Source of the DNA: Nocardioides mangrovi
GTDB taxonomy: Bacteria; Actinomycetota; Actinomycetes; Propionibacteriales; Nocardioidaceae
Length of the DNA stretch: 64,000 nt
NCBI RefSeq assembly: GCF_020073815.1
Contig: NZ_JAIQZJ010000003.1
Span: 186,001-250,000 of the forward strand
Reading direction: 5' to 3'
This document shows, piece by piece, positions 43,783 through 51,543 of the stretch (the first letter of the stretch is position 1; every line of letters starts with the position of its first letter). The notes below the pieces were generated by a model. It saw nothing but the letters and a program-made list of their open reading frames with translations, searched no databases and was not told the DNA's origin. The translations under genes were made by a program, and so were the position numbers.

Positions 43783-45473
43783 CAGAGCAGCCCCTCCTGG
43801 ACGTGGACGATCCGCGAGCGGACCCACTCGCCGAGGCCCTTGGCCTGCGGGTCGAAGCGGGTCGACGCGGCGACGCCGTCGCCGAGCAGCCCGCGGATCA
43901 GCACGTTGATGCCGCCGAGGTTGGGGAGCACGTGCACCTCGACCTCGAGCTCGGCGGCCTCAGGGACGAGCTCGCGGATCTTGCGCGGGGTGATCAGCTT
44001 GGTCAGCCAGGTGACCCGTGCGGCGTACTTGCCCGAGCCGTCGTGGACCACCCACAGCCCCAGGTTGGCGTCGCCGCCCTTGTCGCCCGACCGCGCGTGC
44101 ACGAACGAGCCGAGCGGCGCGCGGCGAGTGAGGGTGTCCGGCGGGGCGGGGTAGGGCGAGGGTCGCAGGCTGTCGGTGTGCTCGGGGTCGGAGAAGTCGG
44201 TCGGGTCGGCGACGACCTCGCGACGGCCGTCCGCGTGCACGACGGTGTGGGTGACGGCCGAGCGCTCGACGTACTCCGCGCGATAGACGCCGTACGGCGC
44301 GGGCGCGGCCGGCGGCGCGGTCATCGTGAAGCCGGGGTAGGACGCGAGCGCGAGCTCGACCGCGGCGGCGGTGAAGCCGCGGCCGACCGGGTCGGGCTTC
44401 GGGTCCTTGACGGTGCAGCGCAGCAGGGCGGACGCGCCCTCCTCGGTGTCGGCGTCGGCGGGCGGCAGCGCGGTGCGGGTCCAGCTCACCTCGCTGGCGG
44501 TCAGGGACGGGGTCAGCTGCTCGCGGACCCAGTCGGCCTTGGCGTCGATGTCGAGGCCGGTGAGCACCAGCTCGACGGTGTTGCGGAAGCCGCCGAGCTC
44601 GTTGACGCAGACCTTGAGCCGCTCGGGCGGCGCCTCGCCGCGCACGCCCGCGACCGACACCCGGTCGTGCCCGACCTCGGCGAGCTCGATGGTGTCGAGC
44701 AGCGTCGTGACGTCGGGGTTGAGGTAGCGCGTGGACTGGATCTCGTACATCAGCTGGGCGGTCACGGTGTCGACCGTGACCGCGCCGCCGGTGCCCGCGT
44801 GCTTGGTGATGACGCTGCTGCCGTCGGCCGCGATCTCGGCGAGCGGGAAGCCCAGGGGGCTGCCGTCGTGGGGCAGCGTCGTGAAGCCGGAGAAGTTGCC
44901 GCCGGTCGCCTGGCAGCCGCACTCGAGCACGTGCCCGGCGACGACGGCGCCGGCCAGCTCGTCGTACGACGTCGGCGTCCAGCCGTGGTGCGCGATCGCG
45001 GGTCCGACCACGAGCGAGGCGTCGGTGACCCGGCCGGTGACGACGATGTCGGCGCCCTCGCGCAGCGCGGCGGCGATGCCGAAGCCGCCCAGGTAGGCGT
45101 TGGCGGTGAGTGCACCCTCGAAGCTCAACGCACGTACGTCGTCGCCCTCGACGTGGGCGATGGCGGGGTCGAGCCCGAGCCCCTGCGCCACCTCGCGCAG
45201 CTTGTCGGCGAGGCCGGCGGGGTTGAGGCCGCCGGCGTTGCTGACGATCCGCACGCCCTGCTCGAGGGCGAGGCCGAGGCAGTCCTCGACCTGGCGCACG
45301 AAGGTCTTCGCGTAGCCGAGGGACGGGTCCTTCATGGTGTCCTTGCCGAGGATGAGCATGGTCAGCTCGGCGAGGTAGTCGCCCGTGAGGTAGTCCAGCT
45401 CGCCGCCCTCGAGCATCTCGCGCATCGCGGAGAGCCGGTCGCCGTAGAAGCCGGAGCAGTTGCCGATCCTCAC
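43782..45473 (-). CDS. AtuA-like (DUF1446) protein
   Basis: 563 residues. N-terminal DUF1446 domain (IGNCSGFYGDRLSAMREML, RIVSNAGGLNP, ADIVVTGRVTDASL, ECGCQATGGNFSGF) and a C-terminal AtuA ferredoxin-like part with FVHARSGDKGGDANLGLWV. AtuA proteins occur in acyclic terpene (citronellol/geranyl-CoA) degradation operons next to carboxylase and dehydrogenase genes, as here; their reaction is not established. Matches Rv0976c by place. Overlaps of 4 and 1 nt tie it into the operon. Confidence 0.88.
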   Translation of the reverse strand: MRIGNCSGFYGDRLSAMREMLEGGELDYLTGDYLAELTMLILGKDTMKDPSLGYAKTFVRQVEDCLGLALEQGVRIVSNAGGLNPAGLADKLREVAQGLGLDPAIAHVEGDDVRALSFEGALTANAYLGGFGIAAALREGADIVVTGRVTDASLVVGPAIAHHGWTPTSYDELAGAVVAGHVLECGCQATGGNFSGFTTLPHDGSPLGFPLAEIAADGSSVITKHAGTGGAVTVDTVTAQLMYEIQSTRYLNPDVTTLLDTIELAEVGHDRVSVAGVRGEAPPERLKVCVNELGGFRNTVELVLTGLDIDAKADWVREQLTPSLTASEVSWTRTALPPADADTEEGASALLRCTVKDPKPDPVGRGFTAAAVELALASYPGFTMTAPPAAPAPYGVYRAEYVERSAVTHTVVHADGRREVVADPTDFSDPEHTDSLRPSPYPAPPDTLTRRAPLGSFVHARSGDKGGDANLGLWVVHDGSGKYAARVTWLTKLITPRKIRELVPEAAELEVEVHVLPNLGGINVLIRGLLGDGVAASTRFDPQAKGLGEWVRSRIVHVQEGLL

Positions 45474-46267
45474 GCCTTGGCCCGCCCCTCACCCGAAGGG
45501 CCGGCGAAGGCCTGCGCGATCCGCAGCCACTGCTCGGCGTCGGTGCCGCTCGCGACCAGGTCGGTGTCGTCGCGATGGACCCGCTGGGTGACGAGCAGGG
45601 CGAAGTCCCACGCCGAGCCGGTCACCGTCTGCGCGGCGCCCTCCGGACCCCATGACCACTGCTCCTCCGAGGGCGACACGAGGTCGACGCGGAACTCCTC
45701 GGCCGGCGGCGCGAGCTCGTGCACGGAGAACGCGAAGTCGCGGGTGCGGACGCCGAGGTGCGCCACGTGGCGCACCCGGTCGCTCTGCTCCGGGTCGATC
45801 CCGAGTGCCTCGTAGACGTCGAGCGCGTGGGCCCACGTCTCCATGAAGCGCGCGGTGGCCATCGACGCCGGCGACATCGGCGGGCCGAACCACGGCATCC
45901 GCTCGCCGGACGGGTAGTCGCGCAGGGCGCGGCCGAGCCCCTCGCGGGCGGCACCCCACCGGGCGAGCAGCGCTTCCGGGGCGAGCCGGGCTACCTCCAG
46001 GGCCGCCGCGTCGACGTACCCGTCGGGGTCCTGGAGCGCCTCGAGGACGACGGCGTCCCAGGCCTCCTTGCCCTCGGGCGTCCGCGCCCCGGCGGCGAGC
46101 ACCGCCATCTCGTCGGTCCAGGCCAGGTGCGCGACCTGGGTCGCGACGGTCCACCCGTCGGCGGGGGTGGCGGTCTGCCAGCCACCCTCGTCCAGGCCGG
46201 CGACGGCGGTCCAGAGCCGGTCGCCCTCGACCTTCAGGTCGGCCAGCAGGTCGTCGAGCAGGCTCAT
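45470..46267 (-). CDS. TIGR03084-type DinB/mycothiol-isomerase-fold protein
   Basis: 265 residues from ATG 46267. Four-helix metal-binding fold of the maleylpyruvate isomerase N-terminal kind: DGWTVATQVAHLAWTDEMAVLA gives the first metal His, and ARFMETWAHALDVYEAL with RHVAHLGVRTRDFAF supplies others. The TIGR03084 group is typical of actinobacteria and of unknown activity; some relatives are mycothiol-dependent transferases. Co-translated with the TetR gene and AtuA (4-nt overlaps). Confidence 0.83.
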   Translation of the reverse strand: MSLLDDLLADLKVEGDRLWTAVAGLDEGGWQTATPADGWTVATQVAHLAWTDEMAVLAAGARTPEGKEAWDAVVLEALQDPDGYVDAAALEVARLAPEALLARWGAAREGLGRALRDYPSGERMPWFGPPMSPASMATARFMETWAHALDVYEALGIDPEQSDRVRHVAHLGVRTRDFAFSVHELAPPAEEFRVDLVSPSEEQWSWGPEGAAQTVTGSAWDFALLVTQRVHRDDTDLVASGTDAEQWLRIAQAFAGPSGEGRAKA

Positions 46268-46884
46268 GGGATCTCCCTCTCCAGCACCTCGGCCCAGCGG
46301 TCGAGGATCCGCCCGCGGCGGCGGGCGTCGTTGCCGATCGTGTTGGCCAGGCCGAGACCGCGCACCAGGTCGAGCGTGGCCTGGACGAGCTCGCGGTTGC
46401 CGGGCACCGACTCGTCGATGCCGAGCAGCTCGACGGTCAGCCGGTGGGTCTCGCGGCCGACCCGCTGCTCCAGGGGAGCGACGGCCGCGAGCAGGGCGGG
46501 GTCGGTGCGGGCGGCGTTCCAGAGCTCGAGCGCGGCCGCGAAGACCGGACTGGCGAAGTGGTCGCCGAGCACCTGCAGCACCGCGCGGGTGTGGCTCGGA
46601 CCGATCGGCAGCGTGGCGGCGGCCTCGGCGAGCTCGGCGCCCCGCTTCTCGGTCAGGTGCTCGACCGCGGCGACGACGAGGGCGTTCTTGGTCGGGAAGT
46701 GGTGGAGCTGGGCACCCCGGCTGACGCCGGCCCGCTCGGAGACCAGGGTGGTCGAGGTCCCGGCGAAGCCGCGCTCGACCAGGCAGTCGACGGTCGCCTC
46801 GAGCAGCCGGGCCCGCATCGCCCGGGTCCGCTCCTCCTGCGGCACGCGGGCGGACGCGGGAGAGCTGGCCATGCCCGTCAGCAT
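46264..46884 (-). CDS. TetR family regulator of the acyl-CoA operon
   Basis: 206 residues from ATG 46884 (ATG 46872 is an alternative). HTH region about 20-65 (ARLLEATVDCLVERGFAGTS, VSERAGVSRGAQLHHFPTKNAL), then a helical ligand domain with TetR_C features. It is the first gene of the operon and overlaps the next by 4 nt, so it probably represses its own transcript and releases it on binding an acyl-CoA intermediate. Ligand inferred. Confidence 0.88.
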   Translation of the reverse strand: MLTGMASSPASARVPQEERTRAMRARLLEATVDCLVERGFAGTSTTLVSERAGVSRGAQLHHFPTKNALVVAAVEHLTEKRGAELAEAAATLPIGPSHTRAVLQVLGDHFASPVFAAALELWNAARTDPALLAAVAPLEQRVGRETHRLTVELLGIDESVPGNRELVQATLDLVRGLGLANTIGNDARRRGRILDRWAEVLEREIP

Positions 46885-46902
46885 GGTCGGTCACCAACAA
46901 AC

Positions 46903-46916
46903 AGTCAAGCCTGACT
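46903..46916. promoter_or_regulatory. Candidate TetR operator before the acyl-CoA operon
   Basis: AGTCA-AGCC-TGACT is an inverted repeat 18 nt upstream of the TetR start; on the minus strand the same bases hold TTGACT, a -35-like hexamer. Binding there would block the promoter. Short arms keep this tentative. Confidence 0.45.
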
Positions 46917-46966
46917 TTTTCTTGTACGGGGGCCTGCGGACACGACCGGACAGCAGCGGACATGGG

Positions 46967-47001
46967 ACGGCGCCCGGGACCACGTGGGTCCCGGGCGCCG
47001 T
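46967..47001 (-). terminator. Strong hairpin terminator after the subtilase gene
   Basis: Perfect 15-bp arms (46967-46981 and 46987-47001, core GGCGCCCGGGACC) around a 5-nt loop, 35 nt after the subtilase stop. No U tract follows on the minus strand, as is common in GC-rich actinobacteria. Confidence 0.75.
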
Positions 47002-47035
47002 ACCGGTGCTGCTGGGTGCTGCTTCGTGCTGCTGG

Positions 47036-50029
47036 CTACGACGTGACGTCGACCAGCGTGATGGCGTCGGTCTCCGGGTAGGACAGGAAGCCGAGGTAGT
47101 GGCTGTCGGCATCCAGGCCGGACCACGACACCGTCACCGACGTCTCCTCGTTCTGGGTGACCGGGACCGGGTTCGGGGTGACCGTGAGGTCGCCCGCGGT
47201 GGTCGTCGGGTCGATGTCCCAGAAGTCGAAGTCGTACGGGATCGGCGACCCGGAGGCCCCCGGCGCGTAGCCGTCGATCTCGACCAGGTAGGTACCCGGG
47301 TCAGGATCCTGGAGCGTCACCGCCTCGTCGCCCGAGGCGGTCGCCGACGAGCCCACCTCGGCCGTGATGTCGGCCTGGTCGCAGGAGTCGCTGGCGTAGA
47401 CGTACATGTCGATGTCGGCGTCGGCGTCCACCGCGTCGACCTCGAACCTCGCGAGCGAGCTGTCGGCGGCGACTGTCACGCACTCCATGTTGTAGTCACC
47501 CGCCGCGACCGAGTCCGACTTCGTGTCGGACTCGGCCATCCCGTGGGTCCCGATGTCCAGGTTGCCCGTGAAGCCGGCCGTGATCGCCACGTCCTCCGAG
47601 CCGGAGGTGCCGGTGCCGGAGACCGTGCCCGGAGCGTCCACGCTCAGCGGCCGCAGGGCCACCGGGATCCGGACCGAGGTCGGGCCGGACAGCGTGACCG
47701 CGCCCTGGGAGTAGTCGCCCAGCGCGGCGTCGTCCCGGGTGAAGGTGAAGGTGACCTCCTGCAGGTCGTTGACCCGCTTGGACACGATCTTCTTCACGCT
47801 GGTGTGCATCGTGAAGCCCGGGACCCCGCCCTTGATCGTCCAGGTGCCCGCACGGGACGCCCGGAAGGTGCGGGTGAAGGACGTCTCGCCGGTCACCGAG
47901 CCGTCGGCCATCGACGGGACGTTGACCTGCTTGGCGTCGACCGGGTCGACACCGATGTCGTAGCCCAGGCTCTGGATGAAGCCCTGCCACTGCGTCGCGC
48001 CGGAGGTAACGAACAGCCCCGGGTCGAACATCTTCTTGGGGCTGACCTCGCCCGACCCCTGCGCGAGCGCGTCGGTCGACGCCTTGCCCGCGGCGGTCTT
48101 GGTGGGCGTGGCCGTGGTCATCAGCGCCGACTTGATCTCCGCCGGCGTCCACATCGGGTGCTTGCTCTGGATGAAGGCGGCCAGACCGGTGATGTGCGGA
48201 GCCGCCATCGACGTGCCGGAGTAGAGGTCGTACTTGCGGCCCGAGTTGGACGGCGGCGCGACCGCGGCGAGGACGCTCACGCCCGGCGCCGAGATGTCCG
48301 GCTTGAGCAGGTCACCACCGGCGAGCGGCGTCGGGCCGCGCGAGGAGAAGCCCGCGACCTGCGGCAGCGGGGTCTTCGTGCCGGTGACGTTGCCGAGCTT
48401 GAACGACGCCGTGGCCTTGTTGCCGGCCGAGGCCAGGTAGTTGTAGACCTTCGGGCCGTCGGTGTCGGAGATGTGGATCGTCGGCACCGAGTGGAAGTCG
48501 GCGTCGAGGCTGTTCTCCGACGGGTTGATCAGCACCATGCCGATGCCGCCGGCACGCTTGACCTCGGCGCTCTTGGCGACCCGGTCGTAGACGCCACGCG
48601 CACAGACCACGATGTCGCCGGAGGCGTCCCCGAGGGTGTCGGGGCCGCAGAGCTTGGCGTCGTCCTCGTCCGCACCCTCGGCCATCACGTCGGTCGAGGC
48701 GACGAGCGGCTTGTCGGTGAGGGTCTTGTCGCTGATCGAGGCGCCGACGATCTTCTTGCCGTTGCCGAGCACCAGCGTGTTCTCGAAGTTGACGTAGGTG
48801 CTGGCGGCGACGGTGGTGATCCACGGGGTCGCGTTGTCGAGCGTCGACGCGGACGGACCGCTGTTGCCGGCCGAGGCCGAGATGAAGACGCCCGCCTCGG
48901 CGGCCCCCTCGAACGCAGCCTGGATGGAGTCGAGGTCGGCGCTCGCCGAGCCGCCGATCGAGTAGTTGATCACGTCGACGCCGTCGGCGACGGCCTGGTC
49001 GATCGCCTGGACGATGTCGGGCGTCGTGCACGAGCTCTTGTCGGGGTCGGCGGCCTCCCAGCAGACCTTGTAGACGGCGAGCTTGGCGGCCGGCGCCATG
49101 CCGACGACGGTGCCGAACTTGCGGCCCTCGACGGTGACGTTGTCGACCTGCTCGCCGGCCGCGGTGCTGGCGGTGTGCGAGCCGTGGCCGCCGCCGTCGC
49201 GCGCGGAGTCCTGCTCGTAGGGCGACCACTCCGACGGCGGGACCGTCGCGGTGAAGCCGTCGCCGTAGTAGCGGGCGCTGATGATCTTGGTGGTGCAGTC
49301 GGTGGCGGCCCAGCCGTCACCGGCCTCGCACTCGCCGTGGAAGTAGGTGCCGTCCGCCTTCTCCATCGTGGTGGCGGTGCCGGTCTGAGAGATGTCCCAC
49401 GCGGTCTGCGGCTTGGTCGTCAGCTTCGCGCCCTTGAACGACTTGGACTCGGGCCAGATGCCGGTGTCCAGGTCGCCGATGACGATGCCGGCGCCGGCGT
49501 TCTTCTGGCCGCCGTGCTTGGCCCAGGCGCCCTTCTTGCCGTTCATGCCGAGGAAGTCGGCTGTGTTGGTCGACGTCACGTGGAGGCTCTCGGACCGGTC
49601 CACCAGCAGCACCCGGCTGTCGGTCGCCAGCGACTGGGCCTGCTTGGCGCTCAGGTCGGCGACGAAGCCGTTCGTGGCCATCGTGAGGTGACCCGCGGCG
49701 GTGGCGCCGACTGACTTCGCGACCTTCGTCTGCGTGTCACGGAGGTGGCTGGAGTAGGCGGCGACCGCTGCGGACCGGGAGTTGAAGCTTCCGGTCCGCG
49801 AGTACGTCGCGGCGTACTTCGGGTTGGCGCCCTTGTAGCCCGAGGCCGCTGGGGCCTTGAGCGTGACGATGTAGCGGCCAGCGGTGAGCTGGCTGAGCGG
49901 GGCCTTCACCGCAGGGGCGGTGGAGGCGGCCGTCGCCGGCGAGGCGGCGACGAGCATGCTGGTCACGACCGCACCGGCCGCGAAGAGGCCGGCGGCATGC
50001 CGGACCGGCCTCGGGATTCGAACTGGCAC
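47036..50029 (-). CDS. Secreted subtilisin-like serine protease (S8, with PA domain)
   Basis: 997 residues, GTG start with GGAG upstream. Signal peptide about 1-35. Inhibitor I9 prodomain about 50-150 (GRYIVTLKAPA). The S8 catalytic domain has Asp188 in GDLDTGIWPE, His282 in GGHGSHTAST, the oxyanion Asn in SASAGNSGPS and Ser607 in SGTSMAAPH. A PA domain is inserted about 440-560 (GDIVVCARGVYDRVAKSAEV). The C-terminal ~370 residues are fibronectin-like and pre-peptidase C-like beta domains (IDMYVYASDSCDQAD). The plan resembles plant-type cucumisin subtilases, common in actinobacteria. An extracellular nutrient protease is the likely job. Confidence 0.92.
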   Translation of the reverse strand: MPVRIPRPVRHAAGLFAAGAVVTSMLVAASPATAASTAPAVKAPLSQLTAGRYIVTLKAPAASGYKGANPKYAATYSRTGSFNSRSAAVAAYSSHLRDTQTKVAKSVGATAAGHLTMATNGFVADLSAKQAQSLATDSRVLLVDRSESLHVTSTNTADFLGMNGKKGAWAKHGGQKNAGAGIVIGDLDTGIWPESKSFKGAKLTTKPQTAWDISQTGTATTMEKADGTYFHGECEAGDGWAATDCTTKIISARYYGDGFTATVPPSEWSPYEQDSARDGGGHGSHTASTAAGEQVDNVTVEGRKFGTVVGMAPAAKLAVYKVCWEAADPDKSSCTTPDIVQAIDQAVADGVDVINYSIGGSASADLDSIQAAFEGAAEAGVFISASAGNSGPSASTLDNATPWITTVAASTYVNFENTLVLGNGKKIVGASISDKTLTDKPLVASTDVMAEGADEDDAKLCGPDTLGDASGDIVVCARGVYDRVAKSAEVKRAGGIGMVLINPSENSLDADFHSVPTIHISDTDGPKVYNYLASAGNKATASFKLGNVTGTKTPLPQVAGFSSRGPTPLAGGDLLKPDISAPGVSVLAAVAPPSNSGRKYDLYSGTSMAAPHITGLAAFIQSKHPMWTPAEIKSALMTTATPTKTAAGKASTDALAQGSGEVSPKKMFDPGLFVTSGATQWQGFIQSLGYDIGVDPVDAKQVNVPSMADGSVTGETSFTRTFRASRAGTWTIKGGVPGFTMHTSVKKIVSKRVNDLQEVTFTFTRDDAALGDYSQGAVTLSGPTSVRIPVALRPLSVDAPGTVSGTGTSGSEDVAITAGFTGNLDIGTHGMAESDTKSDSVAAGDYNMECVTVAADSSLARFEVDAVDADADIDMYVYASDSCDQADITAEVGSSATASGDEAVTLQDPDPGTYLVEIDGYAPGASGSPIPYDFDFWDIDPTTTAGDLTVTPNPVPVTQNEETSVTVSWSGLDADSHYLGFLSYPETDAITLVDVTS

Positions 50030-50038
50030 CTAGGGCTC

Positions 50039-50141
50039 CGTCCACGAGAGTTGCCGAGAGGATCGCGCCCTCCCCCGATGGTGGACGGGCACGTGGCGTC
50101 CACCCAAGATCACGAAATCGGCCGCGTCAAGAGAGTGGACG
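50039..50141. promoter_or_regulatory. Four GTGGACG/CGTCCAC words upstream of the subtilase
   Basis: CGTCCACG at 50039-50046, GGTGGACG at 50080-50087, CGTCCACC at 50097-50104 and GTGGACG at 50135-50141. The middle two are a perfect 8-bp inverted repeat with a 9-nt spacer. The array lies within 110 nt before the GTG start and looks like an operator cluster; -35/-10 elements are not clear. Confidence 0.5.
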
Positions 50142-50168
50142 CAGGAAATCGTCCGGGAAACAGAAGCG

Positions 50169-50828
50169 TTACCGGTAGGTGATCGCGTCCCCGTCGAGGT
50201 GCGGGTGCTCGTTGAAGGTCAGCAGCCGGGCGCCGGTGGAGCCGACGACCACCCGGGTCACCGACGAGTTGACCGTCACGGCGTTGAAGCGGGCCCACAG
50301 CCGGGCCGTGCCGCCCGGGTCCGCCTCGGGGTCGACCAGGCGCGCGCACGCGACGCCGATCGGCCCACCGGAGCTGACCGCGACGACAGTGCGCCCCGAC
50401 CCCGCCTCGGCGGCGGCCGCGTCCAGCGCCGCGTCGACCCGGCCGACGAAGCCGGCGTACGTCTCGGGGTAGTCGCCGACCCCGGCGGTCCACCGCGACG
50501 TGGCCCGCTCGAAGAGCTGCTGGAAGCCGCGCCGGTCCAGGCCGTCGACGCTCTCGCCCTGAGCGCGGACGACCGCGAGGTGGTCGAACTCGTCCCACCG
50601 GTCGTCGACGACCGGCTCGGTGGTCCAGCCGGCCGCCTCGGTCATCGCGTCGAGCGTCTCGCGGTGCCGGCGCATCGATCCGCGGACGACGACGTCGGGT
50701 GTCAGGCCGCGCTCGGCCAGCCAGCCGCCGAGCCGGCGGCCCTGCTCCCACCCGATCTCCGAGAGGACGTCGTAGTCGTCGGCACCGAACGACGCCTGGC
50801 CGTGCCGGACCAGGAGGAGAAGACCCAT
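50169..50828 (-). CDS. Histidine phosphatase (phosphoglycerate mutase-like) protein
   Basis: 219 residues, ATG start. The RHG triad is at 8-10 (LLLVRHGQAS) with the nucleophile His9; VRGSMRRHRETLDAM carries the second Arg, and VVAVSSGGPIGV stands where a catalytic His-Gly usually lies (SHGG), here Ser-Gly-Gly. That loss of the second His may alter or weaken catalysis. Branch-1 histidine phosphatase of unknown substrate. Confidence 0.85.
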   Translation of the reverse strand: MGLLLLVRHGQASFGADDYDVLSEIGWEQGRRLGGWLAERGLTPDVVVRGSMRRHRETLDAMTEAAGWTTEPVVDDRWDEFDHLAVVRAQGESVDGLDRRGFQQLFERATSRWTAGVGDYPETYAGFVGRVDAALDAAAAEAGSGRTVVAVSSGGPIGVACARLVDPEADPGGTARLWARFNAVTVNSSVTRVVVGSTGARLLTFNEHPHLDGDAITYR

Positions 50829-50898
50829 GCGCGGCAGCGTAGAAGGCTCGCGAAATCCGGCGATGACGGGGCGGCTCGCCCGGGACTAGCGTCGGAAG

Positions 50899-51492
50899 AT
50901 GTTCATCCAGATCATCCAGGGCACGTGCACGCGGCAGGACGAGCTGCGCGCGGTGCTGGACAGGTGGCCCGAGGAGCTCGCGCCCGGCGCGGACGGCTGG
51001 CTCGGCGGCACCTACGGCTTCACCGACGACGACCTCTTCGTGGCGGTCGTCCGCTTCACCGACCGGGAGTCGGCCATGGCCAACTCGGAGCGTCCGGAGC
51101 AGGGTCGCTGGGCCGAGGAGATGATGGCCTGCTTCGACGGGCCCGTGGAGTTCCACGACTCCGACGACGTGACCCTGCTCTTCGACGGCGGCTCGGACGA
51201 GGCCGGCTTCGTGCAGGTCATCCGCGGCAGGGTCGACGACCCCGAGCGACTGCGCCGGCTGATCGCCTCGGACCCGACCGAGCTCAAGCGGATGCGGCCG
51301 GAGATCCTCGGGGCCACGTTGGCGATCGAGCCGGACGGCACCTTCACCGAGACGGTCGCCTTCACCGACGAGGCGAGCGCCCGCGGTGGCGAGACCGTCG
51401 AGCCGCCGGAGGACGTGCAGGCCGAGCTCGCCTACGCGATGGCCGGCGCGACCTTCTACGACCTGCACCACCCCTGGTTCGGCGCCCGCTGA
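50899..51492 (+). CDS. Unrecognised protein with two ferredoxin-like (DABB-type) halves
   Basis: 197 residues, ATG start; 70 nt divergent from the phosphatase gene. Two weakly similar halves begin FIQIIQGTCTRQDELRAVL (2-20) and FVQVIRGRVDDPERLRRLI (about 109-127), each with a following beta hairpin and a FTD element (VVRFTDRESA, VAFTDEASA). This is the pattern of two fused dimeric alpha-beta barrel domains such as antibiotic monooxygenase-like proteins. No catalytic residues are apparent. Function unknown. Confidence 0.72.
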   Translation: MFIQIIQGTCTRQDELRAVLDRWPEELAPGADGWLGGTYGFTDDDLFVAVVRFTDRESAMANSERPEQGRWAEEMMACFDGPVEFHDSDDVTLLFDGGSDEAGFVQVIRGRVDDPERLRRLIASDPTELKRMRPEILGATLAIEPDGTFTETVAFTDEASARGGETVEPPEDVQAELAYAMAGATFYDLHHPWFGAR

Positions 51493-51521
51493 CCCGGCAG
51501 AGACTTCCTGCCGGGTCAGCG
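51487..51521. terminator. Bidirectional hairpin terminator
   Basis: 14-bp perfect arms (CGCTGACCCGGCAG and its complement) with a 7-nt loop between the two convergent genes; the stem includes the stop codon of the upstream gene. A partial third copy of the arm sits at 51530-51537. Confidence 0.85.
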
Positions 51522-51543
51522 TGCTGTTGCTGCCGGGTCGGCG

